Assembly (NCBI RefSeq): GCF_900142705.1
Contig: NZ_FRBV01000019.1
Location: forward strand, 1-39,272
Source of the DNA: Nitrosospira sp. Nsp11
GTDB taxonomy: Bacteria > Pseudomonadota > Gammaproteobacteria > Burkholderiales > Nitrosomonadaceae
Reading direction: 5' to 3'
Length of the DNA: 39,272 bases
The translations under genes were made by a program, and so were the position numbers. The notes beneath the pieces were generated by a model that saw only the letters and a program-made list of their open reading frames with translations, was not told the origin of the DNA and searched no databases. Shown here in pieces: positions 9,083 to 20,368 of this stretch (the stretch's first letter is position 1; each line of letters starts with the position of its first letter).

Positions 9083-10519
9083 ATGACAATCATGCCGGCA
9101 ATGGATATCTTTTGGCTTTCCTGTCTTGAACATTTTGAGAAAGAGCTGAGTGCCCAGCAATTCAATACCTGGATCAAACCGTTACGCCTGGAGGTATCGC
9201 ATAATCCCCACGACTCAACCGCAGTCGTCATCGCTCCCAACCGGTTCGTCATGCAATGGGTCAAGGACAATTTCCTGTCCCGCATTGAACAAATGGCGGG
9301 GCTGCATTTTCCCCAAGCTATTCGTTTTCAATTGAAGCTTGCTGATCCGAGTTCGACAAAAACAACTATTCGGGCTACTGAAAATACTGACCCAACGTCG
9401 CCATCTGCAACGCCACCTTCAAATTCCGCCCCGTTTGGTGTTCCCGTGGTGCCAGCACAAAAATTTGCCATGGATGCGAGAGAAAAACGTGAAAAAAATC
9501 CGAGCCGTCTGAATCCATCTTTCACTTTTAATAATTTCGTTACCGGAAAAGCGAATCAACTGGCGCGCGCGGGCGCCATTCAGGTTGCCGAACGTCCAGG
9601 CACCGCTTATAACCCATTTTTTATTTACGGCGGCGTCGGGCTGGGCAAAACTCACCTGATTCAGGCTATCGGAAATTTTGTACTGGAACACAACAGCACA
9701 GCCAAGGTCAGGTATATTCACTCGGAACAGTATGTTTCCGACGTAGTAAGGGCTTACCAACATAAAGCTTTTGATGATTTCAAACGATACTATCATTCGC
9801 TCGATGTTCTGCTAATAGACGACATCCAGTTTTTTGGCGGCAAGAATCGAACTCAAGAAGAATTTTTCTATGCATTCAATGCGCTGATCGAAGCGCATAG
9901 ACAGGTAATCATCACCTGCGACTCTTATCCAAAAGAAATTTCAGGTATGGAAGAACGGTTGATTTCCCGTTTTGGGTGGGGCTTGACAGTAGCGGTCGAA
10001 CCGCCGGAGTTGGAAATGCGTGTCGCCATTTTGCTTAAAAAAGCATTGATGGAAAATATTGTTCTGGATGAAAACGTTGCTTTTTTCATAGCCAAGCATA
10101 TTCGTTCCAATGTGCGTGAACTCGAAGGCGCACTGAAACGAGTGCTCGCTTACTCCCGTTTTACGGGTCATTCATTATCGCTGGATTTGGCGAGAGAAGC
10201 ATTGAAAGACCTGCTAGCGGTACAGAATCGTCAAATTTCGATTGAAAATATACAGAAGACGGTTGCGGACTACTATAAAATCAAAGTGGCTGAAATGTAT
10301 TCAAAAAAACGTTCGCGCATCGTTGCGAGACCGCGGCAAATGGCTATGGCCATATCCAAGGAACTGACCCCTCTGAGCCTGCCCGATATAGGTGAAGCCT
10401 TTGGTGGCAGGGATCACACTACCGTACTGCACGGATATCGGAAAATTGCCGAATTACGCGCATCGGACCCAGCGATCAATCGAGACTTTAATGCGTTGCT
10501 GCACATTCTGCGCGGTTAA
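9083..10519 (+). CDS. dnaA: Chromosomal replication initiator protein DnaA
   Basis: DnaA binds DnaA boxes at the origin, opens the AT-rich unwinding element and loads the helicase. The 478-residue protein has an N-terminal domain I ([20 protein letters not shown]), a variable Ser/Thr/Pro-rich linker (about residues 90-140) and the AAA+ domain. The AAA+ domain has Walker [11 protein letters not shown] (about residues 184-193), Walker [11 protein letters not shown] and sensor regions. The C-terminal DNA-binding domain ends with the signature [14 protein letters not shown]. Length is typical. The start is uncertain: ATG at 9083 or 9101 (giving MDIFWLSC, closer to family starts); neither has a clear ribosome-binding site. 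The DnaA box overlapping its likely promoter suggests autoregulation. Confidence 0.97.
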   Translation: MTIMPAMDIFWLSCLEHFEKELSAQQFNTWIKPLRLEVSHNPHDSTAVVIAPNRFVMQWVKDNFLSRIEQMAGLHFPQAIRFQLKLADPSSTKTTIRATENTDPTSPSATPPSNSAPFGVPVVPAQKFAMDAREKREKNPSRLNPSFTFNNFVTGKANQLARAGAIQVAERPGTAYNPFFIYGGVGLGKTHLIQAIGNFVLEHNSTAKVRYIHSEQYVSDVVRAYQHKAFDDFKRYYHSLDVLLIDDIQFFGGKNRTQEEFFYAFNALIEAHRQVIITCDSYPKEISGMEERLISRFGWGLTVAVEPPELEMRVAILLKKALMENIVLDENVAFFIAKHIRSNVRELEGALKRVLAYSRFTGHSLSLDLAREALKDLLAVQNRQISIENIQKTVADYYKIKVAEMYSKKRSRIVARPRQMAMAISKELTPLSLPDIGEAFGGRDHTTVLHGYRKIAELRASDPAINRDFNALLHILRG

Positions 10520-10721
10520 TAACAGCGAGGATAGCAAAAGGATGATTTGGGGATAACTCGGTTTTTTTTCGAGAAGATAATTCTATCCACAAACTGCCCA
10601 CAGACCATACCGGCTTGATACCGGAAAAAAATAATGGGTAATCTGCTGATATCAAGTAGTTTTTTTTATTAATACCGGACTTAGCCCGCTTTTATTAACT
10701 ATTATTTAGGTTTTTAATACA
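10520..10721. other. oriC: dnaA-dnaN gap: candidate origin unwinding region with DnaA-box-like sites
   Basis: This 202-bp non-coding gap holds near matches to the DnaA box: TTATCCCCA on the minus strand (10548-10556, one mismatch), CTATCCACA (10583-10591, one mismatch) and CTGCCCACA (10594-10602, two mismatches). They are followed by a very AT-rich stretch (about 10620-10720) with T-runs and ATTAAT/TTATTAA sequences that could act as the unwinding element. In many bacteria the origin lies in this gap. Box sequences are weaker than the one upstream of dnaA, so assignment is tentative. Confidence 0.5.
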
Positions 10722-11831
10722 ATGAAACTAATAGAAACAGATCGGGATACTTTACTTAAACCGTTGCAAACGGTTACCGGTATTGTCGAGCGTCGTCATA
10801 CGTTGCCGATACTTTCCAATGTGTTAATAGAGCGAAAGCAGGAGAAAATTTCGTTTATTGCAACTGATCTGGAAATTCAGATAACTACCTCCGTAGAGGA
10901 CGCTAATCCAGTAAATGAAGAACGCGCGGTTACGGTACCGGCAAAAAAACTGCAGGACATATTGCGTGCCCTTCCTGATAAGGTTCAAGTAACGCTGGAA
11001 ACCGGTGAGAACAGGTTGCATGCCAAAGCGGGAAAAAGCCGTTTTAATTTACAAACCCTGCCTGTCGAAGATTTCCCTAAATTTCCTGAAAGTACAGAAC
11101 CTCAGGCAAAAATAACAGTACAGCAGAAAGCGCTGAAACATATCCTGTCCATGGTTCAATATGCGATGGCGCAGCAGGATATCCGTTACTATTTGAACGG
11201 CCTCCTTTTACTGATGGAGGATAATCATCTGAAGGTTGTCGCTACCGACGGTCACCGCCTGGCGTTTGCCTTGATGTTGCTGGAAGCACCTCAGGAAAAA
11301 AAAGAAGTCATTCTCCCGCGCAAGGTGGTACTGGAACTGGCGAGGTTGCTGAATGACACTGATGAGCCTGTCACGGTGGAACTCCTCCAGAATCAGGTTC
11401 GCTTCACCTTTTCAAATGTGATATTGGTATCTAAGGTTGTGGACGGAAAATTTCCCGACTACAACCGTGTTATCCCTGAGGGCTACCAGAAGCAGTTTGA
11501 TATAAATCGGGCGCTGCTCTTGCAGACGCTGCAGCGTGCATCAATTTTATCCAACGAAAAATTTCGCGGCGTCCGTCTCATATTGACATCGGGTAATCTT
11601 CGCATTGTATGTAATAACAGCGAGCAGGAAGAAGCGCAGGAAGAGCTGGAGCTTCAGTATGAAGGGGAAGCGCTGGATATAGGCTTCAATATCACCTACC
11701 TTCTCGACGTATTGAACCATCTGAACTGCGAAACAGTGCGATGCGCATTCGGCGATGCCAACAGTAGTGCGCTTATTTCTATCCCTGGCAACGAAGATTT
11801 CAAGTATGTCGTGATGCCGATGAGGATATGA
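10722..11831 (+). CDS. dnaN: DNA polymerase III beta subunit (sliding clamp)
   Basis: DnaN forms the ring-shaped sliding clamp that tethers DNA polymerase III and repair factors to DNA. The 369-residue protein starts MKLIETDRDTLLKPLQTVTG and shows the family landmarks: TLPILSNVLI, DLEIQITT, VATDGHRLAF (about residues 173-182) and the C-terminal YVVMPMRI, the usual end of the clamp. Three clamp domains fit the length. It follows dnaA in the same direction across the 202-bp putative origin gap, the conserved dnaA-dnaN order. Nothing is unusual. Confidence 0.97.
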   Translation: MKLIETDRDTLLKPLQTVTGIVERRHTLPILSNVLIERKQEKISFIATDLEIQITTSVEDANPVNEERAVTVPAKKLQDILRALPDKVQVTLETGENRLHAKAGKSRFNLQTLPVEDFPKFPESTEPQAKITVQQKALKHILSMVQYAMAQQDIRYYLNGLLLLMEDNHLKVVATDGHRLAFALMLLEAPQEKKEVILPRKVVLELARLLNDTDEPVTVELLQNQVRFTFSNVILVSKVVDGKFPDYNRVIPEGYQKQFDINRALLLQTLQRASILSNEKFRGVRLILTSGNLRIVCNNSEQEEAQEELELQYEGEALDIGFNITYLLDVLNHLNCETVRCAFGDANSSALISIPGNEDFKYVVMPMRI

Positions 11832-11928
11832 ACAACGGAAGCAAGATCCCAATTGCCCCAACCAGCTATTTAAATTAGTTTTGCGGAAGGTACATTCTAC
11901 CGAACAGGTGGAATGGGAAGACGGTCCA

Positions 11929-11944
11929 CGTTTCACGTGAAACT
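11929..11944. promoter_or_regulatory. parS: parS site upstream of gyrB
   Basis: CGTTTCACGTGAAACT contains a perfect 14-bp palindrome GTTTCACGTGAAAC, the core of the parS consensus; only the outer base pair differs. It lies in the gap between dnaN and gyrB, 24 bp before the gyrB ATG and about 2.9 kb right of the perfect DnaA box. ParB bound here could also influence gyrB transcription. Confidence 0.88.
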
Positions 11945-11956
11945 GAAGACAACTGA

Positions 11957-14395
<2,439 letters not shown>

Positions 14396-14474
14396 TCGTA
14401 TTAGTGATGGAAAAATCCGGCGAGATAATTATCTATCTAGCTTTTCTTCAAATAATATCAAGGAATGAACTGAC

Positions 14475-15731
14475 ATGCTGTCTCCGAAGCTGACCTTGCA
14501 ACAGGTCGACCCCGATCTCTGGCAGGCAATAAAAGGTGAGGTACAACGCCAGGAAGAATATATCGAGTTGATCGCCTCGGAAAATTACGCCAGTCCGGCG
14601 GTGATGCAAGCGCAGGGATCGGTGCTGACGAATAAATATGCTGAAGGTTATCCAGGCAAGCGTTACTACGGCGGCTGTGAATATGTAGACGTTGTGGAGC
14701 AGCTTGCGATAGATCGGCTGAAAGCACTGTTTGGTGCGGAGTACGTTAATGTTCAGCCACATTCCGGTTCACAGGCCAATGCCGCGGTATATTTGACGGC
14801 ATTGAAGCCAGGGGATACGCTGCTGGGCATGTCGCTCGCCCATGGCGGGCATTTGACTCATGGTGCTTCAGTCAACCTCAGCGGAAAAATTTTCAATGCC
14901 GTTTCATACGGATTGGATCCCGAAACCGAAGAGCTTGACTATGATGAGGTGGCGCGGCTTGCGCATGAACATAAACCCAAAATGATCGTTGCCGGGGCGT
15001 CCGCCTATGCATTAGTCATAGATTGGAAACGCTTCCGCAAAATTGCCGATGAAGTAGGCGCTTATCTGTTCGTTGACATGGCTCACTACGCCGGGTTGGT
15101 GGCGGCGGGATTTTATCCCAACCCCGTCGGTATTGCCGATTTTGTCACCAGCACCACGCATAAGACATTACGGGGGCCGCGCGGCGGCGTTATTCTGGCC
15201 AAGCCGGAGCACGAGAAAGCGCTTAATTCCGCTATTTTTCCCCAGACTCAGGGGGGGCCGTTGATGCACGTGATTGCGGCCAAGGCGGTAGCGTTTAAAG
15301 AAGCCGCAAGTAAAGAGTTCAAGAATTACCAGGAACAGGTGATCGACAACGCGCGCGTAATGGCCAAGGTGTTGCAGGAGCGCGGTTTGCGCATCGTGTC
15401 CGGACGCACCGATTGCCACATGTTTCTGGTAGACCTTCGTCCCAAGTATATTACCGGCAAGCAGGCGGCGGAATCTCTGGAGCTGGCGCACATTACCGTC
15501 AACAAGAATGCCATACCTAACGATCCACAAAAACCTTTTGTTACCAGCGGAATTCGTATTGGTTCGCCCGCGATTACCACGCGCGGTTTTACGGAAATTG
15601 AAGCGGAACAACTAGCAAATCTGATCGCCGATGTGCTGGATGCGCCTACGGATGTCGCGGTGATTTCGCAAGTAGCGGAACAGGCAAAAACGCTTTGTGC
15701 AAAATTCCCGGTGTATGGAATAAAGTGTTGA
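14475..15731 (+). CDS. glyA: Serine hydroxymethyltransferase
   Basis: GlyA interconverts serine and glycine with tetrahydrofolate, using pyridoxal phosphate, and supplies one-carbon units in the cytoplasm. The 418-residue protein shows [16 protein letters not shown] near the start, [29 protein letters not shown], and the PLP-lysine motif [16 protein letters not shown] (lysine near residue 230). Length is normal. The ATG follows AAGGAA about 10 bases upstream. A 10-bp palindrome GATAATTATC (14424-14433) sits in the short gap after gyrB; its role is unknown. nrdR follows 87 bp downstream in the same direction, a common glyA-nrdR pairing. Confidence 0.97.
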   Translation: MLSPKLTLQQVDPDLWQAIKGEVQRQEEYIELIASENYASPAVMQAQGSVLTNKYAEGYPGKRYYGGCEYVDVVEQLAIDRLKALFGAEYVNVQPHSGSQANAAVYLTALKPGDTLLGMSLAHGGHLTHGASVNLSGKIFNAVSYGLDPETEELDYDEVARLAHEHKPKMIVAGASAYALVIDWKRFRKIADEVGAYLFVDMAHYAGLVAAGFYPNPVGIADFVTSTTHKTLRGPRGGVILAKPEHEKALNSAIFPQTQGGPLMHVIAAKAVAFKEAASKEFKNYQEQVIDNARVMAKVLQERGLRIVSGRTDCHMFLVDLRPKYITGKQAAESLELAHITVNKNAIPNDPQKPFVTSGIRIGSPAITTRGFTEIEAEQLANLIADVLDAPTDVAVISQVAEQAKTLCAKFPVYGIKC

Positions 15732-15818
15732 TTGCATCACACTGGCAAGCATTGTATTCACCCATTGCTGCTGAGAAGCATCGATCAATCGGCATCTTTC
15801 ACTCTCTGAATTTGTGTC

Positions 15819-16298
15819 ATGAAATGCCCGTTCTGCAACGCCGATGACACAAGCGTGATAGATTCCCGTGTCAGCGAGGAAGGCGACAGGATACGTCGTC
15901 GTCGTCGTTGTCTCACATGCGGCAAACGCTTTACCACTTACGAGACAGTGGAATTGCGTTTACCTCAAGTGATAAAACAGGACGGTAATCGCGCTGAATT
16001 CGATCGTAAAAAATTGCTTACGAGCTTCGTGCGAGCTTTACACAAGCGCCCGGTTCCAACCGCGGATGTGGACGGAGCGATGGATCGAATTGTGCAAAAG
16101 CTTTTAAACCTGGGAGAACGCGAAATACCTACGCGAAGGATTGGTGAGATGGTGATGGAGGAGCTCTACAAGCTGGACAAAGTCGCTTATATCCGCTTTG
16201 CGTCGGTTTACAGAAGTTTCCAGGATGCAGATGACTTTCACAATGCCATCAAAGAGCTGCAAAAACCGCAGAAGAAGAGAGAAGAAAAAAAATCCTGA
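15819..16298 (+). CDS. nrdR: Transcriptional repressor NrdR
   Basis: NrdR is a nucleotide-sensing repressor of ribonucleotide reductase genes. The 159-residue protein starts with a zinc ribbon ([20 protein letters not shown], then [16 protein letters not shown]), followed by an ATP-cone domain (about residues 48-140). The C-terminus is lysine-rich. It lies downstream of glyA and before ribD, an order seen in other proteobacteria. Length is slightly longer than the usual 150 residues because of the basic tail. Its target, a ribonucleotide reductase operon with NrdR boxes, is not in this window. Confidence 0.96.
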   Translation: MKCPFCNADDTSVIDSRVSEEGDRIRRRRRCLTCGKRFTTYETVELRLPQVIKQDGNRAEFDRKKLLTSFVRALHKRPVPTADVDGAMDRIVQKLLNLGEREIPTRRIGEMVMEELYKLDKVAYIRFASVYRSFQDADDFHNAIKELQKPQKKREEKKS

Positions 16299-16359
16299 TG
16301 ATAACTCCCTCGCATCCATTTTTCTGATCTTCCGCCCATAAGGCAATAACTTCGAATGG

Positions 16360-16388
16360 GGCAGCTGACCGCTCATTTTTCAGCTAAA
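16360..16388 (+). terminator. Weak stem-loop after nrdR
   Basis: AGCTGA (16363-16368) and TCAGCT (16380-16385) form a 6-bp inverted repeat with an 11-base loop that contains a T-run. No T-tract follows the stem, so it is a poor intrinsic terminator. The rest of the 228-bp nrdR-ribD gap shows nothing I can assign; there is no FMN riboswitch. Confidence 0.2.
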
Positions 16389-16526
16389 AGCCATAACTGA
16401 AGGATTTTTCTTACCCCCGTGTGCTTTATCTTTTTAGTGAGCTCGCCAAGGTGCGGATTCAGGATAACTGGACGAAGCCGTCAACCCTATTCCGCAATCT
16501 CGATCAACTGAAATGATGGGCTTCCT

Positions 16527-17612
16527 ATGTTTTCGTCAACCGATTACAGCTTTATGGCCCAAGCGCTGCGGCTTGCTGAAAAAGGTCTGTACAGCGCGAG
16601 TCCTAATCCCCGGGTCGGCTGCGTACTGGTGCGCGACGGGCAGGTCATTGGCAGCGGCTGGCATGAACGTGCAGGCGGGCATCACGCCGAGATAAACGCG
16701 CTTTCCGCTGCGGGGGCGGCAGTGCAAGGCGCAACCGCTTATCTCACGCTTGAGCCTTGCAGCCATCATGGACGAACTCCTCCGTGCGCCGAAGCATTGA
16801 TCAAGGCGGGTATTGCGAAACTGGTAATAGCCATGGAAGATCCGAACCCCCTGGTATCAGGCAGAGGCTGTGCATCCCTGAAAGCGGCAGGGATAGAGGT
16901 GCAATCCGGGCTGATGGAAGCGGAAGCAAGGGCGCTCAATATCGGTTTTATCTCGCGCATGGCGCGCAAGCGTCCCTGGATCAGGATGAAAATTGCTGCG
17001 AGCCTCGATGGCAAAACCGCGCTCAACAATGGCACTAGTCAATGGATAACCGGTGAAGCGGCGCGACGCGACGGTCATCGTCTTCGTGCCCGCTCTTGTG
17101 CGGTTCTCACCGGTATCGGTACGGTCCTGGCGGACGATCCGCAGCTCACCGTACGTCACGTAAACACCTCCAGGCAACCGTTGCGGGTGGTAGTCGACAG
17201 CCGGCTCGATATTCCGGTGGATGCCGGGCTGTTGCGCGGCGGCGGAGAACTGATTTTTACCGCGACCGCCAGCGAGGGGAAAATCCTGGCGTTGCGTGAG
17301 GTGGGGGCTCGCGTAATCGTGTTGCCGGGAGAAAATGGCGGCGTTGATCTCGCTGGCATGATGCAGCAGCTTGCCGACTTTGAAATAAACGAAGTGCTGA
17401 TCGAGGCGGGTTTCAAACTGAATGGCTCTCTCATCAACGCGGGGCTGGTGGATGAGCTGATAATTTATCTCGCGCCGTGTCTGATAGGTGATGCGGCACG
17501 CGGCATGATGAAATTACCCGAACTGGCAAACCTTGCGGATAAGCGCGCACTCAAGATAAATGATGTGCGGATGGTGGGGACGGACATACGGCTCACCTGC
17601 GGTTTTTCTTAA
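16527..17612 (+). CDS. ribD: Bifunctional diaminohydroxyphosphoribosylaminopyrimidine deaminase / reductase RibD
   Basis: RibD carries out the second and third steps of riboflavin synthesis, deaminating and then reducing the pyrimidine intermediate. The 361-residue protein has an N-terminal zinc deaminase domain with GGHHAEINAL and LEPCSHHGRTPPC (zinc ligands His and two Cys, about residues 50-90). The C-terminal reductase domain has the MKIAASLDGKTALNNGTSQW signature near residue 153 and EVLIEAGFKLNGSL later. Length is typical. It is separated from the rest of the riboflavin genes (ribE, ribBA, ribH) by the oppositely oriented regB-regA pair, so it probably has its own promoter or is read with nrdR. 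Confidence 0.96.
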   Translation: MFSSTDYSFMAQALRLAEKGLYSASPNPRVGCVLVRDGQVIGSGWHERAGGHHAEINALSAAGAAVQGATAYLTLEPCSHHGRTPPCAEALIKAGIAKLVIAMEDPNPLVSGRGCASLKAAGIEVQSGLMEAEARALNIGFISRMARKRPWIRMKIAASLDGKTALNNGTSQWITGEAARRDGHRLRARSCAVLTGIGTVLADDPQLTVRHVNTSRQPLRVVVDSRLDIPVDAGLLRGGGELIFTATASEGKILALREVGARVIVLPGENGGVDLAGMMQQLADFEINEVLIEAGFKLNGSLINAGLVDELIIYLAPCLIGDAARGMMKLPELANLADKRALKINDVRMVGTDIRLTCGFS

Positions 17613-17641
17613 ATCGCTTGAGAACCCGTTCGTACCATGTC

Positions 17642-18202
17642 TTATGCTTTAGCGGGGTTTTTGGTGAGCTTCCGTTGCAGGGTGCGCCGATGCATATTCA
17701 GTGCTCTTGCTGTTACGGAAACATTGCCTTTATTCTCATTTAACACACGCTGAATATACTCCCACTCCAGGCGGCCGACGGATAACGGGTGCGCACTGAT
17801 CTGCACATCCGCGTCGCCTGTAGTGCGCTCGAACGCCATCATGATTTCATTAACGTCGACCGGTTTCGCAAGATAATGCATTGCCCCGAGTTTGATTGCT
17901 TCCACTGCGGTGGCAATGCTGGCATAACCGGTCAACATGACAATTCGGGTACCCGGATCGAGCGCATTCAATTTTTCAACCAAAGTCAGTCCTGAAGTGC
18001 CGGGCAGCCTTAGATCAATAACGGCATACTCAGGGGTACATGCTTCGACGCACTCCAGGGCCTGCTCGACGGTATGCGCACACGTAACGTTGAATCCGCG
18101 TTTAGTCATTGCGTTCGCAAGTACCGTACAAAAAGTCGAGTCGTCGTCGACGATGAGTAACGCCGGGCGATCATCCACTTCCGTTGTTGATAACGTTGTC
18201 AT
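17642..18202 (-). CDS. regA: Redox response regulator, RegA/PrrA/ActR family
   Basis: RegA-type regulators control energy and redox genes when phosphorylated by RegB. The 186-residue protein has a receiver domain with the DDD acidic pocket (residues 19-21), phosphoacceptor Asp63 in AVIDLRLPG, the threonine-lysine switch region (MLTGYA, YLAKPVDV) and a Fis-type helix-turn-helix at the C-terminus (NKGNVSVTARALNMHRRTLQ). The ATG at 18202 overlaps the regB stop by 4 bp, so the pair is translationally coupled. The open frame continues far upstream to 18598 but that part is regB in another frame. It is convergent with ribD (29 bp gap). The family assignment rests on the short receiver-plus-Fis layout and partner kinase. 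Confidence 0.92.
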   Translation of the reverse strand: MTTLSTTEVDDRPALLIVDDDSTFCTVLANAMTKRGFNVTCAHTVEQALECVEACTPEYAVIDLRLPGTSGLTLVEKLNALDPGTRIVMLTGYASIATAVEAIKLGAMHYLAKPVDVNEIMMAFERTTGDADVQISAHPLSVGRLEWEYIQRVLNENKGNVSVTARALNMHRRTLQRKLTKNPAKA

Positions 18203-19464
18203 ATCGATTGCCGTATCAGGGGTAATGTAACTTGCGTGCAGGCGCCACCTACGCGATTGGTCAGGCGTACTTTGCCGCCAAACCGCTCGATATTCGCATT
18301 TGCCAGAAATAAACCTATTCCGAAACCCTGCCCTGAGGCTTTGCTCGTAAAGAATGGCTGGCCAGCACGCTGTACGGCTTCCCCGGTTAATCCGTCGCCA
18401 TAGTCGAGAATTTGAAGATGCAGTTCCTGATAATTCCAGCTGACTTCGATCTCGATATGTTTGAGGGACGCATCCGCCGCATTGTTCAACAGATTTAAAA
18501 TCGACTGGCTCAGCAATTGCGTATTGAGTATTTGTGGAGCAGGCTCTACGCCGCTGCCACGGTAAGTAAATTGGACGGAAGGCCGCATCAATTGCCATTT
18601 ATCCAACACCTGCCGCAAAAAAGAATCAACAGCCTGGCCGCTGCCCTCCTCGGCCCGCGCCTGCCCGGCATCGGCCAGTAATTGTGTCAGCGTATGTTTA
18701 CACTGGGTGATCTGATCGCGCAGTATCCTGATGTTGTCTTGAAATTCCCGGTTCTCTTTATATTCGTCCTGCAGTTCTCCGGTGACAACCGCCATCGTCG
18801 CCAGCGGCGTACCGAGTTCGTGCGCAGCACCGGCTGCCAGCGTGCCCAACGCAATGATTTGTTCGTTACGCAGCGCCTGTTCGCGCGCCAGCGCCAGATC
18901 CTTGTCGCGCTCGCGAATGGATATGCCCATCTTGACAACAAACCAGGCGATTAACATGGTGCTCAGCACGAAGGCCAACCACATGCCCGACACATGCAGG
19001 TTAAACTCGCTGTTGTGTTCCTCATGATCATGAGGCAGCGGCAGGTAATAAAATAGCATCAGCGTATAGCAGCTTATTGTAATGGCAGCCATTACCCACG
19101 TGTAGGCCCAGGGCAGCGCGGCGGCGGCTATCGTCAGCGGCAGGAGATACAGCGATATAAACGGGTTTGTCGATCCGCCGCTGAAATACAGCAGTGCGCT
19201 CAATGCAAAAACATCAACCAGCAGCTGAGCGAAAAACTCGATGCTCGAGACTGGCCATTTGCGGCGCAGGCGTATCCATGTCGCCAGATTCAACACGGCC
19301 AGCATAACCGTTACCGCCACCATCTCCGTCCAGGGCAGTTGCATGTTGAGCACCCAGTGCGCCAGGGCAAAAGTCATGCACTGCGCGGCAATCACGATAT
19401 TCCTGAGCAGGAACAGGCGTTGTAAATTCTTGCTTAAGGGCGATTGGCTGAGATCGCTGAACAT
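18199..19464 (-). CDS. regB: Redox sensor histidine kinase, RegB/PrrB family
   Basis: RegB senses the redox state of the quinone pool in the membrane and phosphorylates RegA. The 421-residue protein has about six N-terminal membrane segments (residues 20-185), including the quinone-site motif GGSTNPF. Next come the H box AAGAAHELGTPLA with His215 and a conserved cysteine (Cys255, in ITQCKHTL) at the position of the redox-active cysteine of Rhodobacter RegB. The HATPase domain has NLLNNAADAS, DYGDGL and GFGIGLFLANANIERFGG. Transcription diverges from ribE across a 295-bp gap. In an ammonia oxidiser it may adjust respiratory genes to oxygen or electron flow; that is inference. No senC neighbour is present. 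Confidence 0.93.
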   Translation of the reverse strand: MFSDLSQSPLSKNLQRLFLLRNIVIAAQCMTFALAHWVLNMQLPWTEMVAVTVMLAVLNLATWIRLRRKWPVSSIEFFAQLLVDVFALSALLYFSGGSTNPFISLYLLPLTIAAAALPWAYTWVMAAITISCYTLMLFYYLPLPHDHEEHNSEFNLHVSGMWLAFVLSTMLIAWFVVKMGISIRERDKDLALAREQALRNEQIIALGTLAAGAAHELGTPLATMAVVTGELQDEYKENREFQDNIRILRDQITQCKHTLTQLLADAGQARAEEGSGQAVDSFLRQVLDKWQLMRPSVQFTYRGSGVEPAPQILNTQLLSQSILNLLNNAADASLKHIEIEVSWNYQELHLQILDYGDGLTGEAVQRAGQPFFTSKASGQGFGIGLFLANANIERFGGKVRLTNRVGGACTQVTLPLIRQSI

Positions 19465-19759
19465 TTCCGTTGCTGGTCCGTGTGCGGTGTCTTTGTGTAT
19501 GATGTAACTTCGGTAACTACAGGAGAACCTCCTGGTTTTGCACCTTGGACCAGGCTACGGCGACGAGCATAGCCGTATCTGTTCATCCTTATTTTATCAG
19601 CTAGGGCGCCAACCAGGCGCTTCAAGGATGATTTGTTCAGGAATACCCCGAACATTAGCGTATATTGCCACTCACGACCATGCGGCAAATTGACGCACAT
19701 CTCATATGTGAGCCGCCGGAGGCAGTGGGATTATCGTATTTAAAAGCGGAGAGAGCTTG
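19465..19759. promoter_or_regulatory. Divergent regB-ribE control region with inverted repeats
   Basis: This 295-bp gap has no gene that I can support. It contains a perfect small hairpin CAGGAG-AAC-CTCCTG (19520-19534), an inverted repeat CCTGGT...ACCAGG nearby (about 19531-19553), and GCGCC-AACCA-GGCGC (19616-19630). These could be operators or attenuator stems for regB. The ribE ribosome-binding site GGAGAGAG lies at about 19748-19755. No FMN riboswitch signature was seen. Confidence 0.35.
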
Positions 19760-20350
19760 ATGTTCACCGGAATTGTCGAAGCTGTCGGCGAGATAAAGCA
19801 AATCCGTTCCCTGGAGGGGGGCATAAGCTTGAGTATCATGCCGGGCATGCTGGACCTGAAAGATGTGAAAATAGGGGATAGCATTGCAGTAAACGGCGTA
19901 TGCCTTACTGTTACCGCTGTAGCAAACGACATGTTTTCTGTAGATGTCTCACGCGAGACATTAGACTGTACAGAAGGCCTGGATAAACCCGGCGGGCAAG
20001 TCAACCTCGAAAGGGCGCTCTTGCTGTCGGACAGGCTTGATGGCCATCTGGTGAGCGGCCACGTGGATGCAAGCGGCGAAGTCATCAAGCTGGAGCCCGC
20101 GGGCGAAAGTTACACCCTGGCGATCAAGGCGCCGGATGCATTATTGAAATATATTGCCAGAAAAGGTTCAATCTCGGTGAATGGCGTCAGCCTGACGGTA
20201 AACCGGATAGCAGGCAACGACCTGGAGATCAATCTCATCCCTCACACCCTGGCCGCCACGACATTGAAGGATCTGAAGATGGGCGCGAGAGTAAACCTGG
20301 AAGTGGATATGTTGGCGCGATATGTAGAACGATTGATGGGAATGGCATGA
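19760..20350 (+). CDS. ribE: Riboflavin synthase alpha chain
   Basis: Riboflavin synthase joins two lumazine molecules to give riboflavin and the pyrimidine that is recycled by RibH. The 196-residue protein starts MFTGIVEAVGEI and has two similar lumazine-binding barrels (about residues 1-95 and 96-190). The repeated signatures are DSIAVNGVCLTVT and GSISVNGVSLTVN. The start is the ATG at 19760; a TTG precedes it directly but GGAGAG spacing favours the ATG. ribBA follows after 18 bp. Bases 19945-19960 (TGTCTCACGCGAGACA) match parS at 13 of 16 positions and encode VSRET in frame; this is probably coincidental. Confidence 0.96.
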   Translation: MFTGIVEAVGEIKQIRSLEGGISLSIMPGMLDLKDVKIGDSIAVNGVCLTVTAVANDMFSVDVSRETLDCTEGLDKPGGQVNLERALLLSDRLDGHLVSGHVDASGEVIKLEPAGESYTLAIKAPDALLKYIARKGSISVNGVSLTVNRIAGNDLEINLIPHTLAATTLKDLKMGARVNLEVDMLARYVERLMGMA

Positions 20351-20368
20351 GAATGACCGAAATTTGAC

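Noticed and set aside
16299-16526. FMN riboswitch before ribD or ribE
   Set aside because: Neither this gap nor 19465-19759 has the conserved FMN riboswitch core sequences, so I do not call one.
19434-19700. An 88-residue minus-strand frame in the regB-ribE gap
   Set aside because: It overlaps the regB start in another frame and shows no recognisable family or hydrophobic pattern, so it is not listed as a gene.
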